Source of the DNA: Norana najaformis
Lineage: Eukaryota > Annelida > Clitellata > Crassiclitellata > Hormogastridae
Direction: 5' to 3'
Assembly (NCBI GenBank): GCA_964023275.1
Contig: OZ029917.1
Span: forward strand, 21,314,488 to 21,378,487
DNA: 64,000 nt
Position numbers and translations under genes: made by a program. Below the pieces are notes generated by a model. That model saw nothing but the letters and a program-made list of their open reading frames with translations, made no database searches and was not told the origin of the DNA. Below, one piece after another: positions 27,601 through 38,463 of the stretch; the first letter of the stretch is position 1, and every line of letters begins with the position of its first letter.

Positions 27601-30600
27601 GCTGCCATGGCATTATGAGATATTGTTATCTCTCAGGCAATATGGTGAGCTTTGAAAGTTCTACGATTCTGTTCAGTGGACAAAATCAAAATTGTGATTA
27701 AGAGTGCATGTTTTATATCATTTAAGCTCAACTGTAGCCAGCCTTCTAGTCTCCCTAACCTATTGGACTTTGACTTATTAAAAACAGATTGCGATTGTGA
27801 TTTGACTTCAGAGTCAAAAGAAGTCCTTAGTTTAGAATTAAAAGATACAACAAAACTTTTTTTCATAAAAAGCCTGCAGTTTTACTAAACTGTTATATAC
27901 CTTTCTTGCTTCTTTTTAAGCTTTTCATTTAACCTGTCGACTTCATTCTGTAAACATTTTGTTTCTTCTTTGTGTTTTGCCTTAAAACATTCCATATATT
28001 AAAATCAACATAAAACACTGATTTATTATAATAACCTAAATAATTTCCAAAATAAAAATAAAACCCATAACAGAGGTCAGGCAAGCAACTCAAGCAAAAC
28101 AGCATACTACTTTACCATTACATTTGCCATGGGCACGCGTCCAAAAAGATCTGTCCTTGGACACTTTTGTATCTGCAGCACTCAGCCTACTTGACCCAGC
28201 TTATCATCACTGTGAGTCAATCGCCATGCTCATAATGTCCACTAGACATGTCCTCCCACAGTATCTTGACTCCTGTTTTCTCTGGCCTGTTGGATTTGGA
28301 CCAGGCCTCTTCAACAGATGATTCTAACTACAAAATTCTGCAAATTGTCCTCCAAAAACAGATTCATGTGCTAACTGCATTACTTTATGATTGAACAACG
28401 TTTTCGTGCATTTATGATAATTGCACTATAGAAGTCATTAGATTAGGTGCTTAAATGAGTGGACCATCATTTAAAAGTACAGAAGTCATAAGATTAGATC
28501 ATCCATCAGATGCATGATTGCATGTCAAACAAGTGGGCCATCATTTAAAAGTATAGGCCTTGATGTCATGGAATCAGCTCAGGCTGAATCTGACTAAAAC
28601 ACCGTTCAATGGCTTTGCATTGGATGGGCATGAACAAAGATAGGCAGCACAATAATACTCTCAGCCTGGAACCAAATCAAGTCGTCCAGGACCTTGATTT
28701 ATTCCCAACAATGATTTAACTGTGGTATACCACCATATCTCCCTCTGTAGGTACACATTCTATCAACTGTCAGATCATCAGACTATCAGAGTCATTCAGT
28801 GAAAATTAAATTATCATTTGACACCTCTGAAGTCCACTCTTTCATTCCAATGTACTTGAACCACTGCAATAATGTCCCTGCAGGTCTGCCAAAACTCTAG
28901 ATATGCCAGCTGCAATCCATTCTTACCTGTACTGGTTGATTTGCAATTTCAGATATGTGAGATAGCCATGAACTCGTGTCTTGCAGAAGTTTTTAAAAGG
29001 TGCTATACAAGCATTCAGCTGCATAGGTAGACGCATACTGATACATATTCCACAACAAAGGTACCAGTATTGATATGTTCAAGTGTTCAGTTCCAACATG
29101 ACTTAAGACAGATTATGTAACCACATACAGTCTTGCTGGGCCCACTTACTTGAAATAAAGAAACAAATCACCTAACAACAAAATAAGATTTTATAAATAC
29201 CATAAATAATAGATATAATGTAATGCCTGTAAAATAAGTGAACATTTTTATATATAGCTTTCAAAGTACTGGTACCTCTTGAAGGCATTCCTTTCAAGCT
29301 GAAATGAGGAGAGGAACAAGTTCACTGGTAAGCCAATAATATTTAACAGCAGGAAAAATCATAGCTAGCCCACTCTTGTACACACACAGAATCTAACCAA
29401 CAGAAAGATCTGTTCTTACTTACTTCCATCATCTGAAGTTGTTCCTTTAGTAGACGGTTTTCTTCTTTCTCAGTGTCCAAGTGTAATCGGAACTCTAAAG
29501 AAAAATTAAAAATGTACATTTAGTCAAAATGAACATACCGCACTAACAGAAAACTAGACATACAATGACAAACCAAAAGAACTGTCAAAACAGAAACTAT
29601 AACTTAGACGTGGCACCTGGCAGTGTCAAAAGTCGCCTGTATATAATGAAGTACAATTAATTCTAAATTGTTCTTTGGACAGATTATAAAAATAGAATGT
29701 CATATAATCAGCCCAACAACCAATTAGCTCTCTCAGTCATAAATGAAAACATTTAATGAATAATCGCAAATATCAAGTCACAAAGACAGTTCTACATATC
29801 AATCATGCTAAAATTGTATTCTACATTCTCTATATTTGTTTACATAAATTTGTCCTGTATAACAGTTAAATTATTGATTAGGGTTTTAAATTTATTTTTT
29901 GGCTACTTTGCTTTTTTCTGTTTCAGAAATAAGTTTTAATTTTTTATTCTTCTCTGTGTTGATTTGCGCGCCACTTGTCCACGTGCCATTGGCTGATCTG
30001 CACTCTCTTGAATGGACACAGCAAGCCCCCTCCACATTCTGGAGTGTACAGTTTCCCCAAAGCCAAATAGTAACAATTTTATACCCTACTACCACATCTA
30101 ATGTAGTTAAATCCAAATAAAAAGAGAATCATTACATATAATAAAATATTTCTTATTGTTAGCATATCAGTAAGTGCAATACATAATAAGTGAAAAAAGA
30201 AAAACAACAGAAGTAAAGTTAAAGCTCAGGCCTAAGTTCTTGTTCTTTGACACATAGAGAATGCTGTATCCTTGACATTTTCATCACCTTTAGAATATTT
30301 ATCATTTGACATTAAGAACATCAGATTCAAACCAACAGTATACTATACCAGTGACTACAGAAGTCAGTTAATTCATCAGCAACATTACAGTCATCACTAT
30401 CACCATCATTACCATGATTACACCAAGATTATACCACTGTTGTCAGTAATCAGTGCCATCATTTTTACCATTAATTTGCTTCATGCTATCATTTAAAGGA
30501 ATGGTCCCAACAGAACTGTCAGCAATATCTTCAGCTATAAAGCAAATCACAAAAAGTCAATGGTAATTCAAAATGACACAAGTTTTAAACTGCACTAAGA

Positions 30601-33600
30601 AAGAATTTTTATCTCACTTCAAACTAAAAGGTCTAAAAGATCTAAAGTATTTTAGCCACTACCCAGACATGAAGTTGAACCAGTTTCATTTGGTGCTTAG
30701 AGCTACAAATCAATAAATACAGGCAGTGTAAAGTTAGCAGATTAGATACCATCATAATTATCATAAAAGCATTCCTGTTATTAGTCTCCTCGACAGAATT
30801 TAAAAGCTCCTTAATTATACCAGAATAAACTCAATATTGTAATCGTAATCATACATTTGTAAAGGGAAACTCCTAAATACCTCATACAGCCACACCAAGT
30901 AATGAAGCAGTTATGTTTTAAAGACGTAATATTCTGGAGCTGAATTTGGAATACATTTTCCTAACCATATCATATCAGGCACATTAAGAAAAGCACGCAA
31001 AGCAAAAGCGCACGGCAAAATATCACTGACGATAATGTGCCGACATAAGAGTGTCACATAGTCAGGATAAAAGCATGTTGTGGAAAATTAGCTAATATGT
31101 CAGCAAATATATACTGGTTAATTCCTTTCTTGTCAGTTTAAGGTGTGTGCACCATATCGTAGTCATTATGTAAGCGAAGCTTACACAGGAAATTCCTTTT
31201 CTGTTGATTCAAGGAAAGCGTATTGTCGCACGCACATGTTAAGCTTCACTCGTGTTGCTCAAAAATAATAGTGAATCTTAAAATGTACATTTTTTAAATG
31301 GCATAATTAATTTTACTACTGCAACATCCCTTTAGATTAACAGTGTGGGTAACCAAATAACTGACAATCTTCTATTCACAAATAATTCAGTGGAAGCTTC
31401 ATATCATTTGCTTCAGCTGGCAGTTGATCATCACCACCTGACTGATATGTAAATTGGGTGACCATTTTCATTTTTATGTAGAGCTCCAAGTTCAACACTG
31501 CCGGTCAAGTGAAATCCTTTCCGAAAGAGTTGAAGTCGAAACATATGCAGCTTAATTGTCACCTGAACACACTAATTACTTCTTGTGATACTGTACCTTT
31601 ATCTGAGTATCTGTGTGTAAACACCAACATTTCATGCTATAGTGGTTCGAATTTTGTAGCTAAATACAGATACACCTTAGATATCAGAATAAAATATATG
31701 TACATTACAACATAATGTTTTCTTCTCAGTTTTATTAAAAATTAAATGCTCTGCTGCACGCTTCTGTCAGTGCACTTTTGTTGGCTAACGCTTATGTTGC
31801 CATGCCTTTGTTGGCGTGCTTTTGTCCTACATGCTTTTGGTGGGTCACTGTAATATCATAATTCATGTTATGAAGGTGCAAGCAAGTTATTAACAGGTTT
31901 CATTGTACAGTCATCAAAACAAAAGGCAGTAAAATGACAATCTTAAAACAAAACGTTTTTCTCAATGACATAATTGCATCATTGTTACTATCTGACTTCA
32001 TGACATTATTAATGTGCCAAGTAATGATTAAAGAAGTCTCGAAACTCAACCTCATTTTATCAAATGGTTGAAGAGGCTGAAGAGAGAGGATGGACCAACC
32101 TGTTTTACTGTTACCATTCATCTGTTCGTCCTGCGCTTTTTCTTGATTGCCATCAACGCTGTTGACCTCACTGCATTGAGAAATGAAGCAGTCAATATTT
32201 CTTTAACAATGGTATGATAAAGGTAAAATAGCAGAAACACCCAAAATGTCAGATGATTCATTACTCAGGAGGAAAATGCCTCCAGTTCACAGCATATAAG
32301 GCTGCTGCTCATTGTCTTTGCTACAGAAGTAACTAACAATAAAAACTGCCAAAGACATGTTGCTTTCTCTGATGTCTGCCTCATGAGAGTAGTATCTTTT
32401 CATGTTGGCTTATTAGTGCTTAAAATAAGAAGCATTTGTTAAACAAAATAATGTTGAAATACACAGCCAGATGTTTAGTAAAAATAGAGTACAGAACAGT
32501 CAGCAGTAAAACTGAATAATCAAGACCTGATTGGAGTTTTGTTGCTTCCTGTTGAAGTCAGCTTCTGACACTGCTCTCTCAGCTCAGCTATCGTCTGCCT
32601 CAAAAGCGCAGATTGGTCTTCGTGCTCCTCTTGGCAGCCTGTAAGCAAAAATGAAGCTTTCTACACAAATGTTTTCTGCTCTACCTAATGTCAAAGTGTT
32701 TGACAAGAAATATATTACAGGGAAAGGTTGTTAGTTGCAGGATTGCTGTTGGGCCAATCTACATAATACTGTGTATGCAGACATTATCGAGTATTGCACC
32801 ATTTAAGAAGCTCTCAAAAGCACCATCGTTTTAAATGGTTTTTTGTGTCTAGTTAGAATATTATGCCACCAAGTTGTCACATTTTTCATTCAGATGAAAG
32901 ATTTATCAATCATGTTGAAGTGTTTCTATAAGTGTCTACGAAAAGCAACAATAATAAATAAATAAAATGGCCTTATCTTAGAAAATCCTCCATTTAAATC
33001 CATCCTTATCGAATCTAATGACATTTTAAGTGCCATTATCATAATGCCCAAGTGAAATCACATTTAAAAATCAAAATCTGTTGTAGAAGCCAAGTCGAAT
33101 TCAGATAGGTCAATCAGAAATAACCAACAACACAACAATTTCGACAATATAAGCACCCATTTTGAAAATCTTCCATCTATATAACCACTCAAAACACAAC
33201 CATTTCATTTACAGAATTACCCAATTTCTTGATCATTCAATGATATAACAATCACTAACATGATAAAGAGTTCTGCAGTGCAGTGTTCTGTGCCTGTAGC
33301 CTCCGAATGTCATCAGTGAGATTAGCATTTGCTGACTCATTGACATTCTTGGACTGCCCAGAGTTCTTAAAATCATTTAATTCTTTCTCCAAGGTCTCAT
33401 TGATAGTGACCAGCTGAAATACAAAGAAACCATGAATCCTTTTGTAGTCGTCATGTGCAGCAGCACCAGGCATATTGATCATGATCATCATCATTGTCAT
33501 CAAAACTGTAACATCATTCCCACTGTTTATCATCATTGGTGTCATCACCACCTCCACTATCATTGCAGACCAATAAAAGGGTTTAGGAAAATGGTTAAAT

Positions 33601-36600
33601 TATGCTAAGAACCTTTCCAAGCTCGCTCATTAGCGCTTCATTTTGCAGCCGAAAATCCTCCTCCTGACTCTGCAACTTCATCTGCATTGACTCATTTTCA
33701 TGAATAAGCAGTTCAATTTCCTGAAAAAAATAAGCACCAGGAAATCTGCATTGGTCAACAAAGACTAATGTCAAAACTAATGACAAATTTGGTTTGTATT
33801 TGTCATCATCAGAAAGCAGTTGACTAAATTTTGACTTCTTTGTTAAAACTGTAAAACTGTTAAAATACAGTTTTAACAAAGAAGTCAAACTTTATGCTCT
33901 ACATGATGAAATATAAGCAAAGCTGCTAAAATACATCTTAAAGTCTAAAATTCATATTTTGAGATTTTTAACTGAATGCCATTAAAAATATTTATATTAA
34001 AATTCCTTCATTTAGCTTGTAATATAAGACTGAAATCCTTCATATTCTAAGATTACTGTCATTACTTTTTCACACATCTGGACACCAACCTTAGCTTTCT
34101 TGCTTCGATTTAGGGCCTGTCAAACACAAGACACAAAGATTAACATAAAATAATTAAACAAATAAGGGTGCTTTGAAAGTTATTCACATTACGTACGTGT
34201 GAGTAAGAACCACTGCACCATCCAGGCCTGAAAGTCATTTTCTCATAACTTCCTCATGAAAACTTCAATTGTGTTCACAACGAGTCAGCACTATCATCTA
34301 AGCTGTTCCACAAGCCTGCTACTCTTGCACTAAAAAAATCTTTGACTTAATCAGTCTAATTTTTCCTCTTTATTACAATTATCATCAGCAGCAGCACTGT
34401 GTTCTTCCACATTATTATCAGCATTATCACTTTTGCTATAAATTATCAATTATATCTGATAAACTATTTCATAAATAGTCTAATGGTTAGCATGCTGGAC
34501 TGTCAACCCCAAGTTCAGAGATTCTAATCCTTGCCAGAACGGAAAGATAGTTCAAGATTTGTTCCACTAGCACCCCCTGGCAAGCTCAGCTATAATGTGA
34601 GTACACTAACTGTACAGTCAGTGGGAAGATATGGCGAGGGAGAAGATTGTCCGACTGTCCTTATAGGCCGAGGCCAAGAAAAACGTCATACCTATCGTTG
34701 CATCTCTGGGTTAGCTTACCTTAAGAAACTGTTCTTTTTCTTCTCCTTAATAAACGTGACATTCAAATAGGCAGCTACATATTTGCCAAAGAGCTACATG
34801 AAAATGGATAACACATGCAAATTCTACCCTGTTCCACTTGCTTGTTACATGTATTTGTCTTGTCTCCCTCTAGTTGAGGACTGGCTGCACTACAAACAAT
34901 TTTGTGCCATCTGCTTCTGTCCCTTGTCTCCTGTAATAACTGGTTGAACAATAATTCAGTCCATGACATCATTGATCCATAAATTTTTCACTGATTTATT
35001 CCAACATTAATCCAGCCTAACACCTTTAATCAAATCTTAAACTAGGCTTGCACACGACTGAAAAACTACTCAAACAGAAAAATAAAAACCTGATTGGCCT
35101 TTTGATAATCCTTTTCCAGAACAAAAAGTTGTTCACGTAGCAATACAAGTTCTACAAAATACGTAAAACAACACACTGTGATAAGTGTCTACCTTTTAAA
35201 TAAAATATTGCACACTAATTTCTTTTTCAGCCTAATTTCTGTGCTCAGCCTTTAATAAAAAAGTACTTATTTAAAATATTCTAAAATGGAGCTGACCCAC
35301 TGAATTATAATCAGCAGACCAAATCAATACACCAACAGCACGAAGAAAATTTTTAAATTCAACAATAAATGTAACAAATTTTCTAAATTTTTGCACAAAA
35401 CAAAAACATTCAGCATTTCAAAATGTAAAGACATATAATGCAAAGGCCTCGTCAGCAATGAGCTAGAAATGATGCCAAGAAGTTTCTCTGAAGTGGCGCT
35501 GTTTAAACGTCAATTTGTATTTCTTGGCAACATTAATATTCTCATTTAAATATCAAATTTTTACACAAAGAACTTTAATTTTACCTCTTTCTTGTTTTCT
35601 GCATTTGTCTTCCAACTCATAATTTGTCTCTCTAAGTTCCAACAGTTGTGTCTGTTTAAGTGTAATACAAATTCATGAAATTGAAGATAATTAAAGAAGT
35701 AACTAGTCCTCAGCCAGCCTATTGAGCATTTAATCACAATCATTTCAGAGTATTTATCAAGTTTAAAAAAATGTCTGCTAATACGATTTAGATTTACAAA
35801 TACAAGCATCTTCAGCAAAAAAACTGGATTCACTGTAATTTTTCCCTATAGCACCAGTTTATCAAAGACATCTAGTAAAGAACTTGCTGGTCATTATGTC
35901 CTGCTATGAAATATCATAGCCACCATAGGCATCAATCCCTGTGTCACAGGATGGAATCTGGTGGACATGTCCCCAATATTTATGATGCGAGACACTCATG
36001 GTGATGTTCCCTCAATTTTTAGAATGCTTTCACAATTTAAAATGTTAAACGAAAACAGCAAAAATAATATTGACTGCTGGTGAATTTGCAGCTAAACAAA
36101 GGCAACTATGAGAATGAAGTGTTGGCGACTTCTCCCAGGCTACTTGACCTCTCCACTGACAGTGTATGGTAGTGTGCTCATTTTATAGACGAGTTCGCTA
36201 GAGGGCTAGTGGAAAATTTGTCTGAATAACTTTCTGTTCTGGCACGGACATGAACCACCGATTGTCAGGCCAGCGGAATAACGTCTAGACCATATTGCAT
36301 CCCTGAAAGCCTAAAGCTATGAAAAACGGAACACGTTAGAATTCAGCAGGAATTCCAGCAATAATTAACTGATTTTCTCTTTGCAATAATACAGCCTTCT
36401 GTAACTTTCAGTTTTTTAAATTCCTGTAACCGTCTGTAACAGTTCCCGCCGCATTCAATCTTTGAAATTTTGCTTGTAACATAAGTAGGCCTAATGCCTA
36501 TACGCCTACCAGTCAGTGTGTTGTTTTTGTCAAACGCTCAGTGCGAATGTCCAGTTCAGCTTAACAGGTTTGATATAATGACTTTGGCGACAGTAGCATA

Positions 36601-36741
36601 TCGACCAGAGGGCTGACCACATCGCCAAACTCTTCAGGTATCCACTGGCATCAACAATAATACGGTAAATCTTGTATGCATAATTGGTAAGGAGATTACC
36701 TGTATCCGACTAAATTCGCCATCTGATAGTGACGCCGCCAT
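15635..36741 (-). CDS. GRIPAP1: GRIP1-associated protein 1 (GRASP-1)
   Basis: Long coiled-coil protein. In vertebrates it is a Rab4 effector on recycling endosomes that also binds GRIP1. Coding exons 5' to 3': 36700-36741, 35585-35651, 35090-35151, 34090-34116, 33613-33720, 33260-33413, 32527-32638, 32100-32170, 30469-30534, 29424-29494, 27901-27980, 27001-27048, 26112-26211, 25528-25740, 25112-25207, 24392-24538, 23930-24043, 23165-23275, 21914-21988, 21675-21731, 19357-19450, 18202-18262, 17661-17700, 16999-17103, 16621-16714, 16034-16191, 15635-15700. All join in phase and sum to 2439 nt (812 aa; human 841). Diagnostic matches are the N-terminus [14 protein letters not shown] (human MAQALSEEEFQRMQ), [34 protein letters not shown] and ETLTKNMHL near the end. 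Heptad-rich Glu/Lys/Leu sequence runs through most of the chain. Exon borders 19357, 17700 and 26211 were chosen by phase. Function is by homology. Confidence 0.95.
17374..17543 (-). repeat. Two reverse-oriented GGCACTATATAAAT tails
   Basis: atttatatagtgcc occurs at about 17374-17387 and again at 17530-17543. Both are complements of the dispersed tail motif found elsewhere in the window. The region between them contains (AAT/GAT)-rich simple sequence. They are probably 3' ends of SINE or LINE copies. Confidence 0.5.
18349..18435. repeat. Imperfect inverted repeat in GRIPAP1 intron
   Basis: The left arm reads gaagtatggcacca then ataaacatgctgtca. The right arm is its complement, except that 11 extra bases interrupt it. 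The loop is about 16 nt. It could fold into a hairpin of roughly 29 bp with one bulge, and may be a foldback or MITE relic. Confidence 0.7.
19830..20255 (+). other. Unassigned 141-codon open frame inside GRIPAP1 intron
   Basis: Open frame antisense to GRIPAP1, with the higher GC of a coding or transposon sequence in its 3' two-thirds (about 19930-20255). I do not recognise the translation (for example [20 protein letters not shown]). It has no clear splice context and may be part of a degraded transposable element. Confidence 0.2.
21322..21487. mobile_element. 166-bp MITE with terminal inverted repeats
   Basis: It begins cagtggcgtagctag and ends ttgctacgcctctg, which are inverted with two or three mismatches. 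It is flanked on both sides by the perfect direct repeat agtcagagat (21312-21321 and 21488-21497). The interior is GC-rich (gggccttggccccttggggg) with no coding capacity. CAGTGGCG-type ends fit hAT-like non-autonomous elements, whose usual target duplication is 8 bp. A 10-bp duplication could also suggest a Mutator-like element. It lies in a GRIPAP1 intron. Confidence 0.85.
23436..23640 (+). mobile_element. LINE 3'-end fragment
   Basis: One plus-strand frame reads [14 protein letters not shown] followed by [17 protein letters not shown]. This is the tail of LINE reverse transcriptases (GRPR..W.DN...). It is followed at about 23617-23632 by gtgctatataaat, the tail motif seen elsewhere. It is heavily 5'-truncated and lies in a GRIPAP1 intron. 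Confidence 0.6.
24845..24920. repeat. (ATC)n-rich imperfect microsatellite
   Basis: Diverged catcat/tcatca trinucleotides in a GRIPAP1 intron. A similar run is present at 33472-33550. Confidence 0.7.
28431..28553. repeat. Tandem duplication in GRIPAP1 intron
   Basis: gaagtcattagattag and ccatcatttaaaagta at 28431-28479 recur at 28482-28553 as gaagtcataagattag and ccatcatttaaaagta. The second copy is longer by about 22 bp. Confidence 0.75.
33830..33889. repeat. Perfect 24-bp inverted repeat with 12-nt loop
   Basis: The left arm (33830-33853) starts tttgacttctttg and ends aaaactgta. The right arm (33866-33889) is its exact complement. The loop is aaactgttaaaa. It lies in the GRIPAP1 intron directly upstream (gene sense) of the 33613-33720 exon. 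The fold is the size of a short pre-miRNA-like or foldback hairpin. No function is shown. Confidence 0.9.
34477..34680 (+). mobile_element. tRNA-derived SINE, copy 1
   Basis: The head tctaatggttagcatgctgg resembles a tRNA box A region, and agttcagagattctaatcc is a box B-like segment. The body (ccactagcaccccctgg, aagctcagctataa, gtcagtgggaagat) is shared with copies near 36115-36305 (reverse) and 53303-53520. It lies in a GRIPAP1 intron. Confidence 0.65.
36115..36305 (-). mobile_element. tRNA-derived SINE, copy 2 (reverse)
   Basis: On the minus strand it reads tggtctagacgttattcc, ggtggttcatgtccgtgcc, cactagccctctagcgaact, ctataaaatgagcacact and actgtcagtggagaggtc. These are the same ordered blocks as the SINEs at 34477 and 53303. 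It lies in the first GRIPAP1 intron. Confidence 0.65.
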
Positions 36742-36744
36742 CTT
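36734..36744 (-). promoter_or_regulatory. YY1-like motif overlapping the GRIPAP1 start codon
   Basis: In gene sense AAGATGGCGGC spans the initiator ATG at 36739-36741. This placement of a YY1-type motif over the start codon is common in TATA-less animal promoters. The motif also provides a good initiation context (purine at -3). Confidence 0.4.
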
Positions 36745-38463
36745 GGGATGCGATGTTTATATTTTCTTGGTTGACGTTCGGTCACGTGAGTTAGGTGATG
36801 CAGAGTTTCAAGTAAGTAAGAATGCTTAGTATTTTCTATGGCTAATTCCATAACATGTTAGCCAGGACGCTATCATAATTGACACTATCATATTTGGGAG
36901 GAAGCTAGGGAGGATTTAGGGAAGCTAGGTAGATTGAGGGCGTATGACAGAGAGTGGAGCATTAACATGTGTAACAGTTAGCTTTTGGTTACTTGAAATA
37001 ATGCTGCAAAAGTACTTTCAATTAGAGATCTACTCAAAGAACTTTAACATTTAATAGTGAAGACTGTAACTTGGAAGAAATGCAGCAATAATGTAATGAC
37101 AATGGATGGATAAGTTTGAAGGTCTATGACATAGATAGGGGCAAATGGAACAGTTAGTTAGTTTTAGGTGGTTCTAACACAGATTACATGTCTTCCAAAG
37201 AACTTAAACCCCTATCTTATGTTGCCAGTACAAAATAGTGCTTATAGCCTAACACAGAGTAGGCTTGTGGTTTGCTGATTTTGTCAGAGGCATGTAGCTA
37301 CTTTTTTCTCCTTTTTGCACCATTTCCGTTCACATATCTTTCGAACCATTGAAATTGCTCATTACGAAAAAGGCAAAAAAATGCACAACCAGTTTGAGAT
37401 ACCCAGTAGCACAACACAGTGGGGATTGTATTATATGACAGGGGCTGAAACAGATACCTTTATCAAGTATAATACTAATCCTCTGGACATGGTAACTTAG
37501 ATCTTACTGGCTTTCGTACAAATTTTGACAAAAGTGCAACTTCAAAGAAAGAATATCAATGAAAAAATCTGATGCAGAAAATGATTGTAACTGTAAACTC
37601 AGTCAATGAAAGCACCTTTAGAAAAACGCAATCACCTGGTTTGACTGGAAACATATTATCTAAGCCTTCTGAGCATAACAGTTTATGTGGCAGCTACTGA
37701 TCCAAATGCCATTAGAAGCCAATTATAAAATCAATTTATGTTATAAATCACACAGTCTAAACACAAAATATGATCCTGATTACCAACAATAGCTCATTAG
37801 TACTAACAAATTGAATAAAGTTGTAAAAATAACTCAGAGAACGTGTATTTCAATAAAGTACATCTTATAAACTACCACTGATGCATGGCTTTGAACAGTC
37901 ACATACAAAAGGCTGGCATCAAAATCCAAAATAGATGTCTAAAAAAATTAAACATTTGTTTATACTGTCAAGAGTAAACAATTTTAATTTTTTACAAAGC
38001 AACTCTACACACAAAATTGTCTGAATCAGGAAATTAGTTTAAGCAGTTACCAAAGTTTATTGCTTGCTGAATAGTTGGAACACAGATTGGTGCATTTTTT
38101 AAGATTGCTGCAAATCCCTGCAAAATACCAAGTGTTTAATTCTGACTCATGTAAGAAATTTATCGCCATTTTCCGTTACCCCAAAAACAAACAAAATGTC
38201 AGACTAAATTATTATATAATAATAATCACTAGTAAAAGGCCAAGTTAAGCAGGTTTTATCATTTCATCAGGTCAACAACCTCTATTATTTCCTATCCCTG
38301 ATTACTAATATGAAATAATTGTAATGGTATAACAATTACAATTGTAGGAACCAGCTTCAGTTAAGATTAATTTTATCTAATTTAAGCCATCAGCTAATAA
38401 CCTCTATTTGAAGCATCCATAACCAACTCAACGTCTAGCCTCACAGTCAAAATATAAAAGCAT
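36742..38463. other. Intergenic DNA: GRIPAP1 5' flank and G-alpha 3' flank
   Basis: No gene is supported. The first few hundred bases should include the GRIPAP1 promoter. In the sense of the G-alpha gene, AATAAA at 38056-38061 (plus-strand tttatt), about 400 bp after the stop, is a plausible poly(A) signal. The rest is AT-rich with only short spurious frames. Confidence 0.4.

Noticed and set aside
28124-28321. 65-codon plus-strand open frame in a GRIPAP1 intron
   Set aside because: No splice context, composition like intron, and no recognisable domain.
28921-28985. Donor-like CAG|GTAAGA with open sequence upstream in a GRIPAP1 intron
   Set aside because: Phase does not fit the neighbouring exons and the translation is not coiled-coil or conserved.
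29276-29298. Candidate 23-bp GRIPAP1 microexon (LERNAFK) with AG and GT borders
   Set aside because: Including it shifts the frame. Joining 29424-29494 directly to 27901-27980 keeps phase and aligns residue for residue with human GRIPAP1.
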